Source: Halorussus salinus
GTDB lineage: Archaea; Halobacteriota; Halobacteria; Halobacteriales; Haladaptataceae
Assembly: GCF_004765815.2 (NCBI RefSeq)
Contig: NZ_ML974127.1
Span: 1,521,203-1,585,202, forward strand
Length of the DNA stretch: 64,000 nucleotides
Reading direction: 5' to 3'
The notes under the pieces were generated by a model. That model saw only the letters and a list, made by a program, of their open reading frames with translations, made no database searches and was not told the origin of the DNA. A program made the translations under genes and the position numbers. This document shows, piece by piece, positions 17,242 through 24,950 of this stretch (its first letter is position 1; each line of letters opens with the position of its first letter).

Positions 17242-18312
17242 CTAATGGCCCTCGCCCCCGTTGCGGTCCCGAACCATGTCCTCGATACCGACGTGTCGGC
17301 TGTGGTCGATGTCGTCGCTCGACTTCCCGCAGACCGGGCATCGAGGCATCCGCAACACGTCGTCGGCCCCGACCGAGAGGTCGGCGAAGTCGTAGTGGAC
17401 GACTCGACCGACCGTGAACCCGACGCCGCTCACCAACTGGTTCACGAGTTCGAGACCGAGACACCCCGCGACGATGCGGCCGAATCCGGGGAGGTTCGGT
17501 CCCGGCGCACCGGGCGCGTCGGCGACGACCTCCTCGTAGGCGCGGTAGCCCTCGGGCGCGTCCACGTTCGCGTACCGGCGCTGTCTGAAACACTCGTAGC
17601 AGGCCGTCTCGCCGGGAAGTATCGTCGGCCCGACAACCCCGTCCAGCCCGGCCACCTGTCCGAGGAGTAGCGGCGTCTCGGTCTCGTGGACGAGTCGATT
17701 CAGCCGGTCGGTCGCGTCCGGGTCCGGCCGGTCGGCGGCGTAGACGGCGCAGTCGGTCGCCACGAGCGCGTCGCGTAGCTCCTCGCGGTCCAGCGTCGAG
17801 ACCTCGGGAGCGGCCGCGAGGTCGTCGGGTATCGACGCGCCGTGGAGACCGAGCAGTCGCACGTCGCCGACGCCCATCTCCACCGCGTCGCGCGCGAGGT
17901 AGGTCGCGGTCCGGCCGGACCCGACGAGCGTCACCGTCGCGGCGTCGAGGCGCGCCAACTCGCCGCCAGCGAACTGGTCGGTCGCCGAGAGGTACCCCCG
18001 GACGCCCTCGCGGTCGATAGCGCCCTCGCCCCCGTAGACGACGCCCTCGTCTTGGAGGAGATAGAGGACCTCCGCGACCTCGTCGGCGTCGTCGCCGAAC
18101 GAATCGAGTATCTCCTCGACGGTGTTCGTGCCGTCGAGCATGGCGACGAGGTCCGCTAGCGTTCCCTCTCGATCGTCGTCCGAGAGGTCGAAGACGGTCC
18201 CGCTCCACGGTCCCGACCGGAAGTGAACGTCGTCGGGGGAGAGCCGCACCGGAACGAGCGACGCATCGACTTTCGGATACTCGACCAGCACCTCTCGGAG
18301 CGAGTCGGTCAT
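17242..18312 (-). CDS. TOMM leader-binding E1-like (ocin-ThiF type) protein
   Basis: A 356-aa partner of YcaO. The first 100 residues look like the winged-helix RiPP recognition element that holds the precursor leader. Residues about 124-320 form an E1/ThiF-like fold with a VTLVGSGRTATYLARDA nucleotide-binding-like loop that has lost typical adenylating residues. Four cysteines in two C-x-x-C pairs, Cys238/Cys241 (ACYECF) and Cys325/Cys328 (RCPVCG), form the usual structural zinc site. The start overlaps the upstream sagB-type stop in ATGA, so translation is probably coupled. Function is inferred from the family and the operon. Confidence 0.85.
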   Translation of the reverse strand: MTDSLREVLVEYPKVDASLVPVRLSPDDVHFRSGPWSGTVFDLSDDDREGTLADLVAMLDGTNTVEEILDSFGDDADEVAEVLYLLQDEGVVYGGEGAIDREGVRGYLSATDQFAGGELARLDAATVTLVGSGRTATYLARDAVEMGVGDVRLLGLHGASIPDDLAAAPEVSTLDREELRDALVATDCAVYAADRPDPDATDRLNRLVHETETPLLLGQVAGLDGVVGPTILPGETACYECFRQRRYANVDAPEGYRAYEEVVADAPGAPGPNLPGFGRIVAGCLGLELVNQLVSGVGFTVGRVVHYDFADLSVGADDVLRMPRCPVCGKSSDDIDHSRHVGIEDMVRDRNGGEGH

Positions 18313-19256
18313 CGGGCGACCACCTCCGGGGAGGGGTGACCGGTGCCAACGGCGTAGACCACCGCCTCGTTGACGCCGTCCACGTCGAGGAAGTCGTTCA
18401 TCGCTCGGTCGCGGAACGCCGCCGCCGGGACGCTGCCGAGACCGAGCGCCTCGGCGACGAGCAGGAGGTTTTGTGCGGCGTGGGCCGACTCTTGGAGGAC
18501 GTACCGATAGCCTCGCGGGCCGTATTTCGCCTTGTTCCGCGGGAACGCACCGGTCAGCACGAAGACGACCGGGGCGGACGCGAGGTCCAACTGGTCGCTG
18601 GAGATGAGAGCGTCCGCGAAGTCGTCCGCGAGTTCGTGGTCGCCGCTCCGGAGGCGTCGAAGCCCGTGTTCGGTCGTGCTGTAGTAGTAGAGTCCGGCGT
18701 CGAGACCGTCCACGTCGAGGACGACCGGGTAGAGTTCGACCGGGTAGAGACCGCCCGCGGACGGGTACGTTCGGAATCGTTTGGTGTTGCCCGCACCGTC
18801 GCTGCGAGTCGCCGAGACGCCGACGCCGTACCGGAGCAGTGTCGCAAGGTCACCCTTCGAGAGCGGTTCGTCGGCGTACTCGCGCACGGACCGCCGCTCG
18901 TTCAACACGGTCCCGAGGTCGGCGTCGAGTTCGGCGGCGGAGGGGAGTTTGATTAGCTCCGAGCCGGTGTAGTCCGCATCGACGTTTGCGAGGACGTGGT
19001 GCATCCCCGGCTCGGACAACCGCTGCGTGGACCGGGTCTGCTGTCGGTCGTGAACCGGGTCGCCTTTCGTGTTCTCGTGGAATATCTCGGCCACGTCGCC
19101 CGGCTCGAACTCTCGACGCTGGAATCGGTCGATGTAGCTCTCATCTGGCCAGAAATCGACGCCCCGGTCGCCGTACGACTGCACTTGGAAGGCACGGACG
19201 TTCTCGTATCCTTCCGTCGATAAGTCCATGTTAATATGCATCACGAACGGAATCAT
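18309..19256 (-). CDS. SagB/ThcOx-type FMN dehydrogenase (TOMM azoline oxidase)
   Basis: A 315-aa nitroreductase-fold protein, first gene of the TOMM operon. FMN-contact motifs are NERRSVREYADEPL, the FRTYPSAGGLYPVELY loop typical of SagB/ThcOx, and the C-terminal ESAHAAQNLLLVAEALGLGSV. It would oxidise azolines to aromatic azoles. Residues 1-110 form an N-terminal extension (FHENTKGDP, RLSEPGMHHVLANVD) often seen in SagB-like proteins. ATGs at 19256, 19241 and 19229 are possible starts. The acatatac element at 19281-19289 is the right distance for a leaderless start at 19256. The precursor gene is divergent, about 290 bases away. Confidence 0.85.
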   Translation of the reverse strand: MIPFVMHINMDLSTEGYENVRAFQVQSYGDRGVDFWPDESYIDRFQRREFEPGDVAEIFHENTKGDPVHDRQQTRSTQRLSEPGMHHVLANVDADYTGSELIKLPSAAELDADLGTVLNERRSVREYADEPLSKGDLATLLRYGVGVSATRSDGAGNTKRFRTYPSAGGLYPVELYPVVLDVDGLDAGLYYYSTTEHGLRRLRSGDHELADDFADALISSDQLDLASAPVVFVLTGAFPRNKAKYGPRGYRYVLQESAHAAQNLLLVAEALGLGSVPAAAFRDRAMNDFLDVDGVNEAVVYAVGTGHPSPEVVAR

Positions 19257-19519
19257 ATCAATGTTTTCGAAGATTAATCGAACATATACGATGGGTGCGG
19301 AAATTCAATCACGAACCGGAAAGTTACTGATTACCATACAGGAATAGCTGGCGGTCGAAGCCACGGGGTTGCAGACCTCAGATCGTACTATCGGCGGGAG
19401 ATAGTGGTGGTTTCACGGGATACACCTCACGCCTGAGACCGCAGATACGCACGTTGAGCTATATACCACGATAGCGAACATAATTATTCCACAATAAAAT
19501 TATTAATATATTATAAAAA

Positions 19520-19536
19520 AGCTTATTCATATACCC
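19520..19536 (+). promoter_or_regulatory. Candidate promoter of the TOMM precursor gene
   Basis: An AT-rich element reading gcttattcatatacc lies 15-30 bases before the precursor ATG at 19550, the usual spacing for a haloarchaeal TATA box with a leaderless or very short-leader mRNA. The 60 bases upstream are almost pure A/T, unlike the surrounding G/C-rich DNA. Confidence 0.5.
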
Positions 19537-19549
19537 CAACTACTCCTTG

Positions 19550-19663
19550 ATGGATCACACCATGGAAGTGAATGTCAACCGGTTCGAGAAGCAGAACAAA
19601 GTCGAAAAGAGCCTCGAAGAAGTCGCGTGTTGCTGCGTCGGATTCTGTACCGGCGGCGGGTAA
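19550..19663 (+). CDS. TOMM/LAP precursor peptide, 37 aa
   Basis: The ATG at 19550 opens a 37-codon frame. Residues 1-26 form a charged leader rich in Glu, Lys and Asn (NRFEKQNKVEKSLEEVA). Residues 27-37 are CCCVGFCTGGG: four Cys and one Thr, with Gly at the end. A short charged leader followed by a Cys/Gly-rich core is what a YcaO/E1/SagB system modifies. It lies immediately upstream of and divergent from that operon. An ATG at 19562 would give 33 aa. I infer the role from composition and context; a ribosome-profiling or mass-spectrometry test would settle it. T6 follows 24 bases after the stop. Confidence 0.8.
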   Translation: MDHTMEVNVNRFEKQNKVEKSLEEVACCCVGFCTGGG

Positions 19664-19669
19664 TCTGAC

Positions 19670-19695
19670 ATCCGGAATCAGCGGCGGTTTTTTGT
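19670..19695 (+). terminator. T-rich terminator after the TOMM precursor
   Basis: A run of six T at 19688-19693 follows a short G/C stretch (cagcggcgg) 24 bases after the precursor stop codon. Oligo-T tracts are the main archaeal termination signal. It would separate the small gene from tRNA-Lys, which begins at 19776. Confidence 0.5.
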
Positions 19696-19775
19696 GAGCG
19701 ATTACCGGGAGACGCGGTCTCCTCGGTGGAAACGGAAACGTATTTACGTTGCACCCGGTAAGAACCGAATGCGTT

Positions 19776-19849
19776 GGGCCGGTAGCTCAGTTAGGGAGAG
19801 CGTCTGACTCTTAATCAGACGGTCAGGGGTTCAAATCCCTTCCGGCCCG
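19776..19849 (+). tRNA. tRNA-Lys (anticodon CTT)
   Basis: A complete 74-base cloverleaf without CCA. The acceptor stem pairs GGGCCGG with CCGGCCC and the discriminator is G. The D arm is GCTC/GAGC. The anticodon arm TCTGA-CTCTTAA-TCAGA gives anticodon CTT, reading AAG. The T arm is GGGG TTCAAAT CCC-type. A TATA-like gtatttacg is about 40 bases upstream. No intron is present. The 3' end of this tRNA is repeated twice downstream. Confidence 0.95.
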
Positions 19850-20216
19850 CTACATTTTGCGCCGAACTACACTGCGAGCAGCTTGTCTGCTCGCATCTTC
19901 CGTGAGGCCAAATTCGCCTAGCCGGAAGGATTTGAAGTAGACGAGTCGCACGCCCGGAATGGCCCGGAGGGCCACACGCCCGGACCGTCTCGGCGTGGTT
20001 CAAATCCCTTCCGGCCCGCTACATTTTGCGCCGAACTACACTGCGAGCAGCTTGTCTGCTCGCATCTTCCGTGAGGCGCAAATTCGTCTCGCCGAAGGAT
20101 TTGAACCCTGCAAGTCGCAGGCCCGGAAGCGCAACGAAGTGAGCATCCCGGAACGTCTTGCTCCGGTTCAAATCCCTTCCGGCCCGTATTCTCCAGCGAA
20201 CTACACTACGAGCAGA
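19828..20216. repeat. Tandem ~169-bp repeats containing the tRNA-Lys 3' end
   Basis: The 81-base block from the tRNA T arm through its trailer at 19828-19908 recurs without change at 19997-20077. A third, shorter copy starts at 20165 and keeps the first 22 bases exactly. Copies are spaced 169 and 168 bases. Each trailer has a perfect hairpin GCGAGCAG/CTGCTCGC with a 5-base loop. Between copies lie inverted fragments of the T arm (ccggaaggatttgaa). No gene is seen in 19850-20223. The pattern suggests repeated insertion or duplication at a tRNA 3' end, but no integrase is present. Confidence 0.8.
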
Positions 20217-20223
20217 AACCGCT

Positions 20224-20991
20224 TCACTCCGACTGCGACTCGCGGAACGCCGAGAGCGAGTCCGCGTCCGCACCGGCTCTGGAGAGAACGGTCACGATGT
20301 CGTCCGGCCGGACGACCGTGTCGCCGTGCGGAGTAAGTTCGCGGTCGTCGCGTTCGATGGCGATGACCAGCGTCTCTTCGTCCAAAATCTCCCGTCCGGC
20401 GGCTTCTTCGAGGGTGAGGTCGGCGATGGGGGCCGCGGACCGGACGGTGACTTCGACCACGCTCGCGTCGCCGGTGAGGCTGATGAAGTCGTTCGGCTCG
20501 GGCGGTCGGTCACCGTCGTCCGGGTCGAACGGCCCGTACGGGGCGAACAGTTCCTCCTCGACGAGGTCCTCGTCCTCGATGTGAATCCCCATGTCGGTGA
20601 GTTGTCGGGCGACGCGTCGGAGGTCGCTCGTGTCTTCGCCGACCGCGAGGACGTGGAGATTGCGGCGGCCGGTCATCAGCGTCCGGACGTTGACGACGCC
20701 CGGAATCGACCGCGCTTCGTGGGCACGTGCTTCGCGCTCGGTCACGGGCACGTCACAGAGGTAGAGGTTGGTGAGTTTTCCGCCCGCCCGCTCGAAATCG
20801 ACCTGCGTGGTGTAGCCGCGAACGATTCCGGCGTCTTCGAGCTTGTGAATGCGATTTCGAATGGTCGCCCCCGAGACGCCAGCCTCCGCCCCGAGCGTGC
20901 TGGCGGAGGTGTTTCGCGCATCGTCCATGAGCGCGTGGAGGATGCGTCGGTCGATTTCGTCGAGCCGGTGGTCGGTGTTACGGTGAGACAT
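20224..20991 (-). CDS. Lrp/AsnC-type regulator fused to a TrkA-C domain
   Basis: A 255-aa protein with two parts. Residues 1-75 are an AsnC-type helix-turn-helix (LDEIDRRILHALMDDARNTSASTLGAEAGVSGATIRNRIHKLE in order, here shown across two helices). The central part resembles an Lrp effector domain. Residues about 165-245 are a TrkA-C fold with VEVTVRSAAPIADLTLEEA and VVRPDDIVTVLS. TrkA-C domains bind small ligands such as c-di-AMP. It faces an APC permease with USP domains across 440 bases, so it probably controls that transporter. Confidence 0.8.
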   Translation of the reverse strand: MSHRNTDHRLDEIDRRILHALMDDARNTSASTLGAEAGVSGATIRNRIHKLEDAGIVRGYTTQVDFERAGGKLTNLYLCDVPVTEREARAHEARSIPGVVNVRTLMTGRRNLHVLAVGEDTSDLRRVARQLTDMGIHIEDEDLVEEELFAPYGPFDPDDGDRPPEPNDFISLTGDASVVEVTVRSAAPIADLTLEEAAGREILDEETLVIAIERDDRELTPHGDTVVRPDDIVTVLSRAGADADSLSAFRESQSE

Positions 20992-21223
20992 ATTCGGTGG
21001 GGCGAAATTTCGATTTCCGAAATACGGTACCTGCCGTAGTTATATAACGCTTGTCGAAATCGGCTCGATTTTCGATGTAGAACCACTCGCGCCCGGCAAC
21101 GTCGGTTCGACTTCGAGGGCGCGAGTCGGGCGAGCGCGTATCGGCGTCTTCGACCCCCAGTAAATTCGATATCAAAAATTAGCTGTGGCCTATTTTTCTG
21201 TATCAGAAAATAATATGCGACCT

Positions 21224-21235
21224 TTTATATAATCT
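21224..21235 (+). promoter_or_regulatory. Candidate TATA box upstream of the permease gene
   Basis: The sequence ttttatataat at 21224-21234 is a strong archaeal TATA-like element. It lies 24 bases before an ATG at 21254 and about 200 bases before the permease ATG, so the permease mRNA would have a leader of about 180 bases. That leader holds the small ORF listed next. Confidence 0.5.
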
Positions 21236-21253
21236 GCAATCTTCGGGGCGAAC

Positions 21254-21436
21254 ATGGACAGAACGACACTCGACCGCGACTCGGTCGGCACGCACACACC
21301 GGATGCGGTATCCCGCCGCTTCGTTCGGCCCTCGCGACGGCCGACACTCCCAGTCGTCTCGCTCCGCACGTCGGACGAGACGTACTCGACTCCTGAGAAT
21401 CGTGGGCGAGCGACCGACAGGGAGGTCGGCGGATGA
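21254..21436 (+). CDS. Possible upstream ORF of the permease, 60 aa
   Basis: A 60-codon frame from the ATG at 21254 to a TGA that overlaps the permease ATG in ATGA. The peptide is Arg/Thr/Ser-rich (DRTTLDRDSVGTHTPDAVS) and matches nothing I know. Two observations favour translation: it sits at the expected leaderless position behind the TATA box, and it ends exactly at the next start codon, which would couple translation. Base composition is less clearly coding than its neighbours, so it could be a chance ORF in a leader. Confidence 0.3.
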   Translation: MDRTTLDRDSVGTHTPDAVSRRFVRPSRRPTLPVVSLRTSDETYSTPENRGRATDREVGG

Positions 21437-23682
21437 GCGACGAGGAGTTAGCGAAAGACCTCGGACTGCTGTCGGCGCTGACCATCGGTATCGGGACGAT
21501 GGTCGGGGCTGGCATCTTCGTGTTGCCCGGCGTCGCCGCCAGCACCGCCGGTCCCATCGTCGTCGTGTCGTTCGTCGTCGGCGGACTCATCGCATTGGTG
21601 AACGCGCTGTCCGTCTCCGAACTCGGAACGGCGATGCCGAAAGCGGGCGGTGGCTACTACTACGTCAATCGCGCCCTCGGCCCGCTGTTCGGTTCCATCG
21701 CGGGTCTCGGCGACTGGATGGGGTTGGCGTTCGCCTCCGCGTTCTACAGCATCGGCTTCGGCCAGTATCTCGCCACCTTGCTACCGATGCCGGATATCTT
21801 CTTCCTCACGGAGGTTCAGGTCGGTGCGCTCGTGGCCGGTGGCGTCTTCGTCGGCGTCAACTACATCGGAGCCAAGGAGACCGGCGGCCTGCAGACGGTC
21901 ATCGTGACCATCCTGCTGGCGATTCTCGCCCTGTTCGCAGTGCAGGGGTGGCTGTCGTTCGAGTTCGGAACGCTCCTCGGTGACGGCGGCGCGGCACCGT
22001 TCGGATACGGTGCCATCCTGCCGGGGACGGCACTGGTGTTCGTCTCCTTCCTCGGGTACGCGAAGATAGCGACCGTCGCCGAGGAGTTGAAGAATCCCGG
22101 TCGGAATCTCCCGCTGGCGATTATCGGGAGCGTCGCCATCGTGACCGTTCTCTACGCGCTCCTCGTGAGCATCATGCTCGGCGTGGTTCCGTGGACGGAA
22201 CTCAGCCAGAGCGCACCGCTGACGCAGGCCACGCAGGTCGCGTTCCCCGGCGGTCTCGCCGGACTCGCGGTCACCATCGTGTCGCTCGGCGCGTTGCTGG
22301 CGACGGCCTCCAGCGCGAACGCGTCGATTCTGGCGTCCGCTCGAATCAACTTCGCGATGGGCCGCGACCGAATCGTCACCAACTGGCTCAACGAGATTCA
22401 CCCGAAGTACGCGACCCCCTACCGTTCCATCGTCGTCACGGGGGCCGTCATCGTCGTCTTCATCGCGGCGCTCGGCCGGGACATCGAGGTGCTGGCGAAG
22501 GCCGCGAGCGTCCTCCACCTCGTCGTCTACGCGATGATGAACGCCGCCCTCATCGTCTTCCGGGAGACCGACCCCGAGTACGACCCGGCGTTCACCGTCC
22601 CGTTCTATCCGTTCACGCCACTCGTCGGCATCGCGCTGTCGCTCGGCCTGCTGGCGTTCGTCGGCGGACAGGAACTGCTCCTGTCGGGGCTGTTCGTCGT
22701 CGGTGCGGTAATCTGGTACTTCCTGTACGCGCGCAGGCACGCGACCAGACAGGGACTGCTCGGACGCCACGTCCTCGACCGAGACGACGACCTGCCGCCC
22801 TCCGTCGTCGGTGCGGCGGCGACCGTCGCGCCGGACGGTTCGGGTCGCGGCGACGACGCGCCGACGACGATGGTCGCGCTCTCGAACCCCAGAACCGAAC
22901 GGTCGCTCGTGACGCTGGGGGCGACGCTCGCGAAACGCGACGGCGGGCGCGTACTCGCGACTCACGTCGTCCAAGTGCCCGACCAAACGTCGCTGGAGGC
23001 CGCCGCCGAGCAACGCGACCGCATCTCGAAGACATCCGAACAGCTCGTGGCCGACGCGCGAGACGACGCCGAACGGCTGGGCGTGTCGGTCGAGACGAAG
23101 ACGATTCTCTCCCACGAGGGGCTGGCCGAGGTGTTCGACGCGGCACGCGAGCGCGGCGTCGATAGGCTGGTCATGGGCCACAGCGGCACGAAACTCGCCG
23201 GAGGACGAGTCGAAGGCAAACTCGACGAGTTGACTCACGACCTGCCGTGTGACGTACTCGTCCTCGACGAGCGCGGATTCGACGCGAGCGAGGTACTCGT
23301 CCCGACCGCGGGCGGCCACTCGTCGGACCTGTCCGCCGAAGTCGCGCGGACCTTGCAGGAGACGCTCGACGCGCGCGTCTCGGTACTGCACGTCGCCGAC
23401 GACGCCGCGGCCGGGCAGGCGTTCCTCGAAGAGTGGGTCGCGGAACACGAACTGGAGGAGGTCGAGATGCTGGTCGAGACGGGAGACGTGGAGACCGCCA
23501 TCGGAGAGGCGGCGGCCGACAAGTCGCTCGTCCTCGTCGGCGCGACCGAGCGGGGCCTGCTGTCCCGACTCGTCGGCGGGTCGCTGAAGCTGTCCGTACT
23601 CGACGACCTTGACGCGACCGTGCTGTTGGCGGAGCGGCCGCGGAGACGGTCGGTTCGGGAGCGATTGTTCGGCCGCCCTTGA
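21433..23682 (+). CDS. APC-superfamily amino acid permease with C-terminal USP domains
   Basis: A 749-aa fusion. Residues 1-440 are an APC amino acid permease with about 12 membrane helices; the first holds TIGIGTMVGAGIFVLPG, the conserved substrate-site loop of this superfamily. Two universal stress protein domains follow, about residues 475-610 and 615-745, each with the ATP-type G-x(2)-G-x(9)-G region recognisable (VMGHSGTKLAGGRVEGKL and VLVGATERGLLSRLVGGS). Similar fusions are frequent in haloarchaea and are thought to link transport to energy state. The divergent Lrp/TrkA-C gene is the likely regulator. Confidence 0.85.
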   Translation: MSDEELAKDLGLLSALTIGIGTMVGAGIFVLPGVAASTAGPIVVVSFVVGGLIALVNALSVSELGTAMPKAGGGYYYVNRALGPLFGSIAGLGDWMGLAFASAFYSIGFGQYLATLLPMPDIFFLTEVQVGALVAGGVFVGVNYIGAKETGGLQTVIVTILLAILALFAVQGWLSFEFGTLLGDGGAAPFGYGAILPGTALVFVSFLGYAKIATVAEELKNPGRNLPLAIIGSVAIVTVLYALLVSIMLGVVPWTELSQSAPLTQATQVAFPGGLAGLAVTIVSLGALLATASSANASILASARINFAMGRDRIVTNWLNEIHPKYATPYRSIVVTGAVIVVFIAALGRDIEVLAKAASVLHLVVYAMMNAALIVFRETDPEYDPAFTVPFYPFTPLVGIALSLGLLAFVGGQELLLSGLFVVGAVIWYFLYARRHATRQGLLGRHVLDRDDDLPPSVVGAAATVAPDGSGRGDDAPTTMVALSNPRTERSLVTLGATLAKRDGGRVLATHVVQVPDQTSLEAAAEQRDRISKTSEQLVADARDDAERLGVSVETKTILSHEGLAEVFDAARERGVDRLVMGHSGTKLAGGRVEGKLDELTHDLPCDVLVLDERGFDASEVLVPTAGGHSSDLSAEVARTLQETLDARVSVLHVADDAAAGQAFLEEWVAEHELEEVEMLVETGDVETAIGEAAADKSLVLVGATERGLLSRLVGGSLKLSVLDDLDATVLLAERPRRRSVRERLFGRP

Positions 23683-23734
23683 GGCCTCCCTCACGCTTTC
23701 GTAACCGAGGAGATTGCCGTGCCGTAGTCGGCCC

Positions 23735-24181
23735 CTACGGTGCCCACGTTTCGACGTATCGTTCCAGCGCATCCACCGCTTCTCTCACCGACAGCGTCTC
23801 CGTATCGAGCGTCAGGTCAGGATGGCGTGGCTCCTCGAACTTCCCGTGCATCGCCCGAACTCCCTGCTCGGAAATCGAACTCTCGCGCTCCCGATTTCGC
23901 TCCAGTGCAGTGCCCAGACTCGCGGTGAGGGACACGAGGTGCGCGTCGGGAAGGTCGCGAAAGCGGTCCTGCCACTCGCGCCGGTAGAAGGTCCCGTCCA
24001 CGAGCCAGTCGGCGTCGAGGTCGGCCGTCACGCGCTCGTACATCCGGCCGTAGGTGTTCCGCGAGAAGTCGTCGGAGTGCAGGACCCGAAAGTCGCGGCC
24101 CGCCTCGCGCAGTCGGCCGAGGAGTCCCTCGCCGACGGTCGTCTTGCCGACGCCCGGCGGGCCACAGAGCAGGAGCTTCAC
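23735..24181 (-). CDS. P-loop kinase-like ATPase, 148 aa
   Basis: The GTG at 24181 puts the N-terminus at VKLLLCGPPGVGKTTV, with the Walker A motif in the first 15 residues as in small kinases. Later features are a DDFSRNTYGRMY segment and LVDGTFYRREWQDRF, resembling the lid and Walker B regions of adenylylsulfate- or seryl-tRNA kinase-like proteins. The phosphoryl acceptor is unknown. It follows a GNAT gene by 31 bases on the same strand, so they probably form a two-gene operon. Confidence 0.7.
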   Translation of the reverse strand: MKLLLCGPPGVGKTTVGEGLLGRLREAGRDFRVLHSDDFSRNTYGRMYERVTADLDADWLVDGTFYRREWQDRFRDLPDAHLVSLTASLGTALERNRERESSISEQGVRAMHGKFEEPRHPDLTLDTETLSVREAVDALERYVETWAP

Positions 24182-24212
24182 GGGCGACTCGACGCCGAGG
24201 AGTCCCAAAAGC

Positions 24213-24704
24213 CTACGCCAGCGACTTCGCCATCTCGACGTGGGCAATTCCGGCCTCCTCGAACTCGTCGCTGGTGGTCTCGTAGCCGAGGTCGCGGTAG
24301 AAGCCTTCGACCGGGGTCTGAGCGTGCATGACGAGTTCCGAGAGGCCGCGCTCCGTGGCGGTCGCTTCGAGCGTTCGCATAATCTCTCGGCCCACGCCCT
24401 CGCCGCGATGAGGTTGCAGGACCGCGATGCGCTCGACTTTGGCGACGCCCTCGCCGACCTCGCGGAGTCGGCCCGCCCCGATTGGTCGGCGGTTGTCGGG
24501 TCCGGGGTCGGCGTCGTCGCGCTCGCTCGATTCTCCCGCGGCGGCGTCGGCGTCGTACGCGACGAAGTGAATCGACTCGCCGTCTCTCCCGTCCATTTCG
24601 AGGTCTTCGGGAACGCCCTGCTCCTCGACGAAGACCGCTCGACGGACTTCCAGCGCGTCCGCTCGCTCGGCGTCGGTCTCGGCGCGTCGGACTTCGACGG
24701 TCAT
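24213..24704 (-). CDS. GNAT-family N-acetyltransferase
   Basis: From the ATG at 24704 the protein is 163 aa (MTVEVRRAETDAERADALEVRR is its start, here only partly quoted as the family opening R-R-A-V-F-V-E-E-Q-G-V-P). The acetyl-CoA loop is present as VERIAVLQPHRGEGVGREIM, matching R/Q-x-x-G-x-G/A. The end AQTPVEGFYRDLGYE is the usual GNAT C-terminal strand-helix. A low-complexity acidic insert of about 25 residues lies in the middle. The acceptor molecule is not known. It is probably co-transcribed with the P-loop gene downstream. Confidence 0.8.
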   Translation of the reverse strand: MTVEVRRAETDAERADALEVRRAVFVEEQGVPEDLEMDGRDGESIHFVAYDADAAAGESSERDDADPGPDNRRPIGAGRLREVGEGVAKVERIAVLQPHRGEGVGREIMRTLEATATERGLSELVMHAQTPVEGFYRDLGYETTSDEFEEAGIAHVEMAKSLA

Positions 24705-24806
24705 CGGTCGGGCTTCCCGTCGGAGCGCCCTGAGCGTTTCGGACCGTCCGCCGACCTGTACCGGCCGTGAAATTCTTCCGGCGCGAGAACCCAACTGCCC
24801 ACCGCA

Positions 24807-24923
24807 ATGTCGGACTTCGAGACTTACACCTGCGAGAACTGCGGCGACGAGTTCAAGGCCCAAGAGAGCGCGAACGCCGCGGACGAATCGTACTGTAGTC
24901 CGAAGTGTCAGACGGCGGCGTGA
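24807..24923 (+). CDS. Small zinc-finger protein, 38 aa
   Basis: A 38-codon frame from the ATG at 24807 encodes MSDFETYTCENCGDEF, a linker, YCSPKCQTAA. The two C-x-x-C / C-x(3)-C pairs form a single zinc ribbon of the small finger type common in haloarchaea. Every third base is G or C, as in neighbours. It is divergent from the GNAT gene and convergent with guaB. Such microproteins often act in regulation or protein contacts; the role here is unknown. Confidence 0.75.
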   Translation: MSDFETYTCENCGDEFKAQESANAADESYCSPKCQTAA

Positions 24924-24950
24924 ACGGAACCGCCGCCGCGTTTCGACTCG

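Noticed and set aside
16625..18349. 574-aa minus-strand frame across the E1 and YcaO genes
   Set aside because: It overlaps two genes with clear family motifs, is Arg-rich throughout, and has no recognisable domain. It is a frame shadow typical of G/C-rich DNA.
15960..20216. The TOMM locus as a complete tRNA-integrated island
   Set aside because: The repeated tRNA ends lie downstream of the tRNA, while the TOMM genes lie upstream, so they are not between the candidate att sites. No integrase is present.
19815..20273. Short frames around the tRNA-Lys repeats, including ones reading GFEP or DLNR
   Set aside because: These words come from translating the antisense of the tRNA T arm. Such false proteins recur wherever tRNA ends are repeated.
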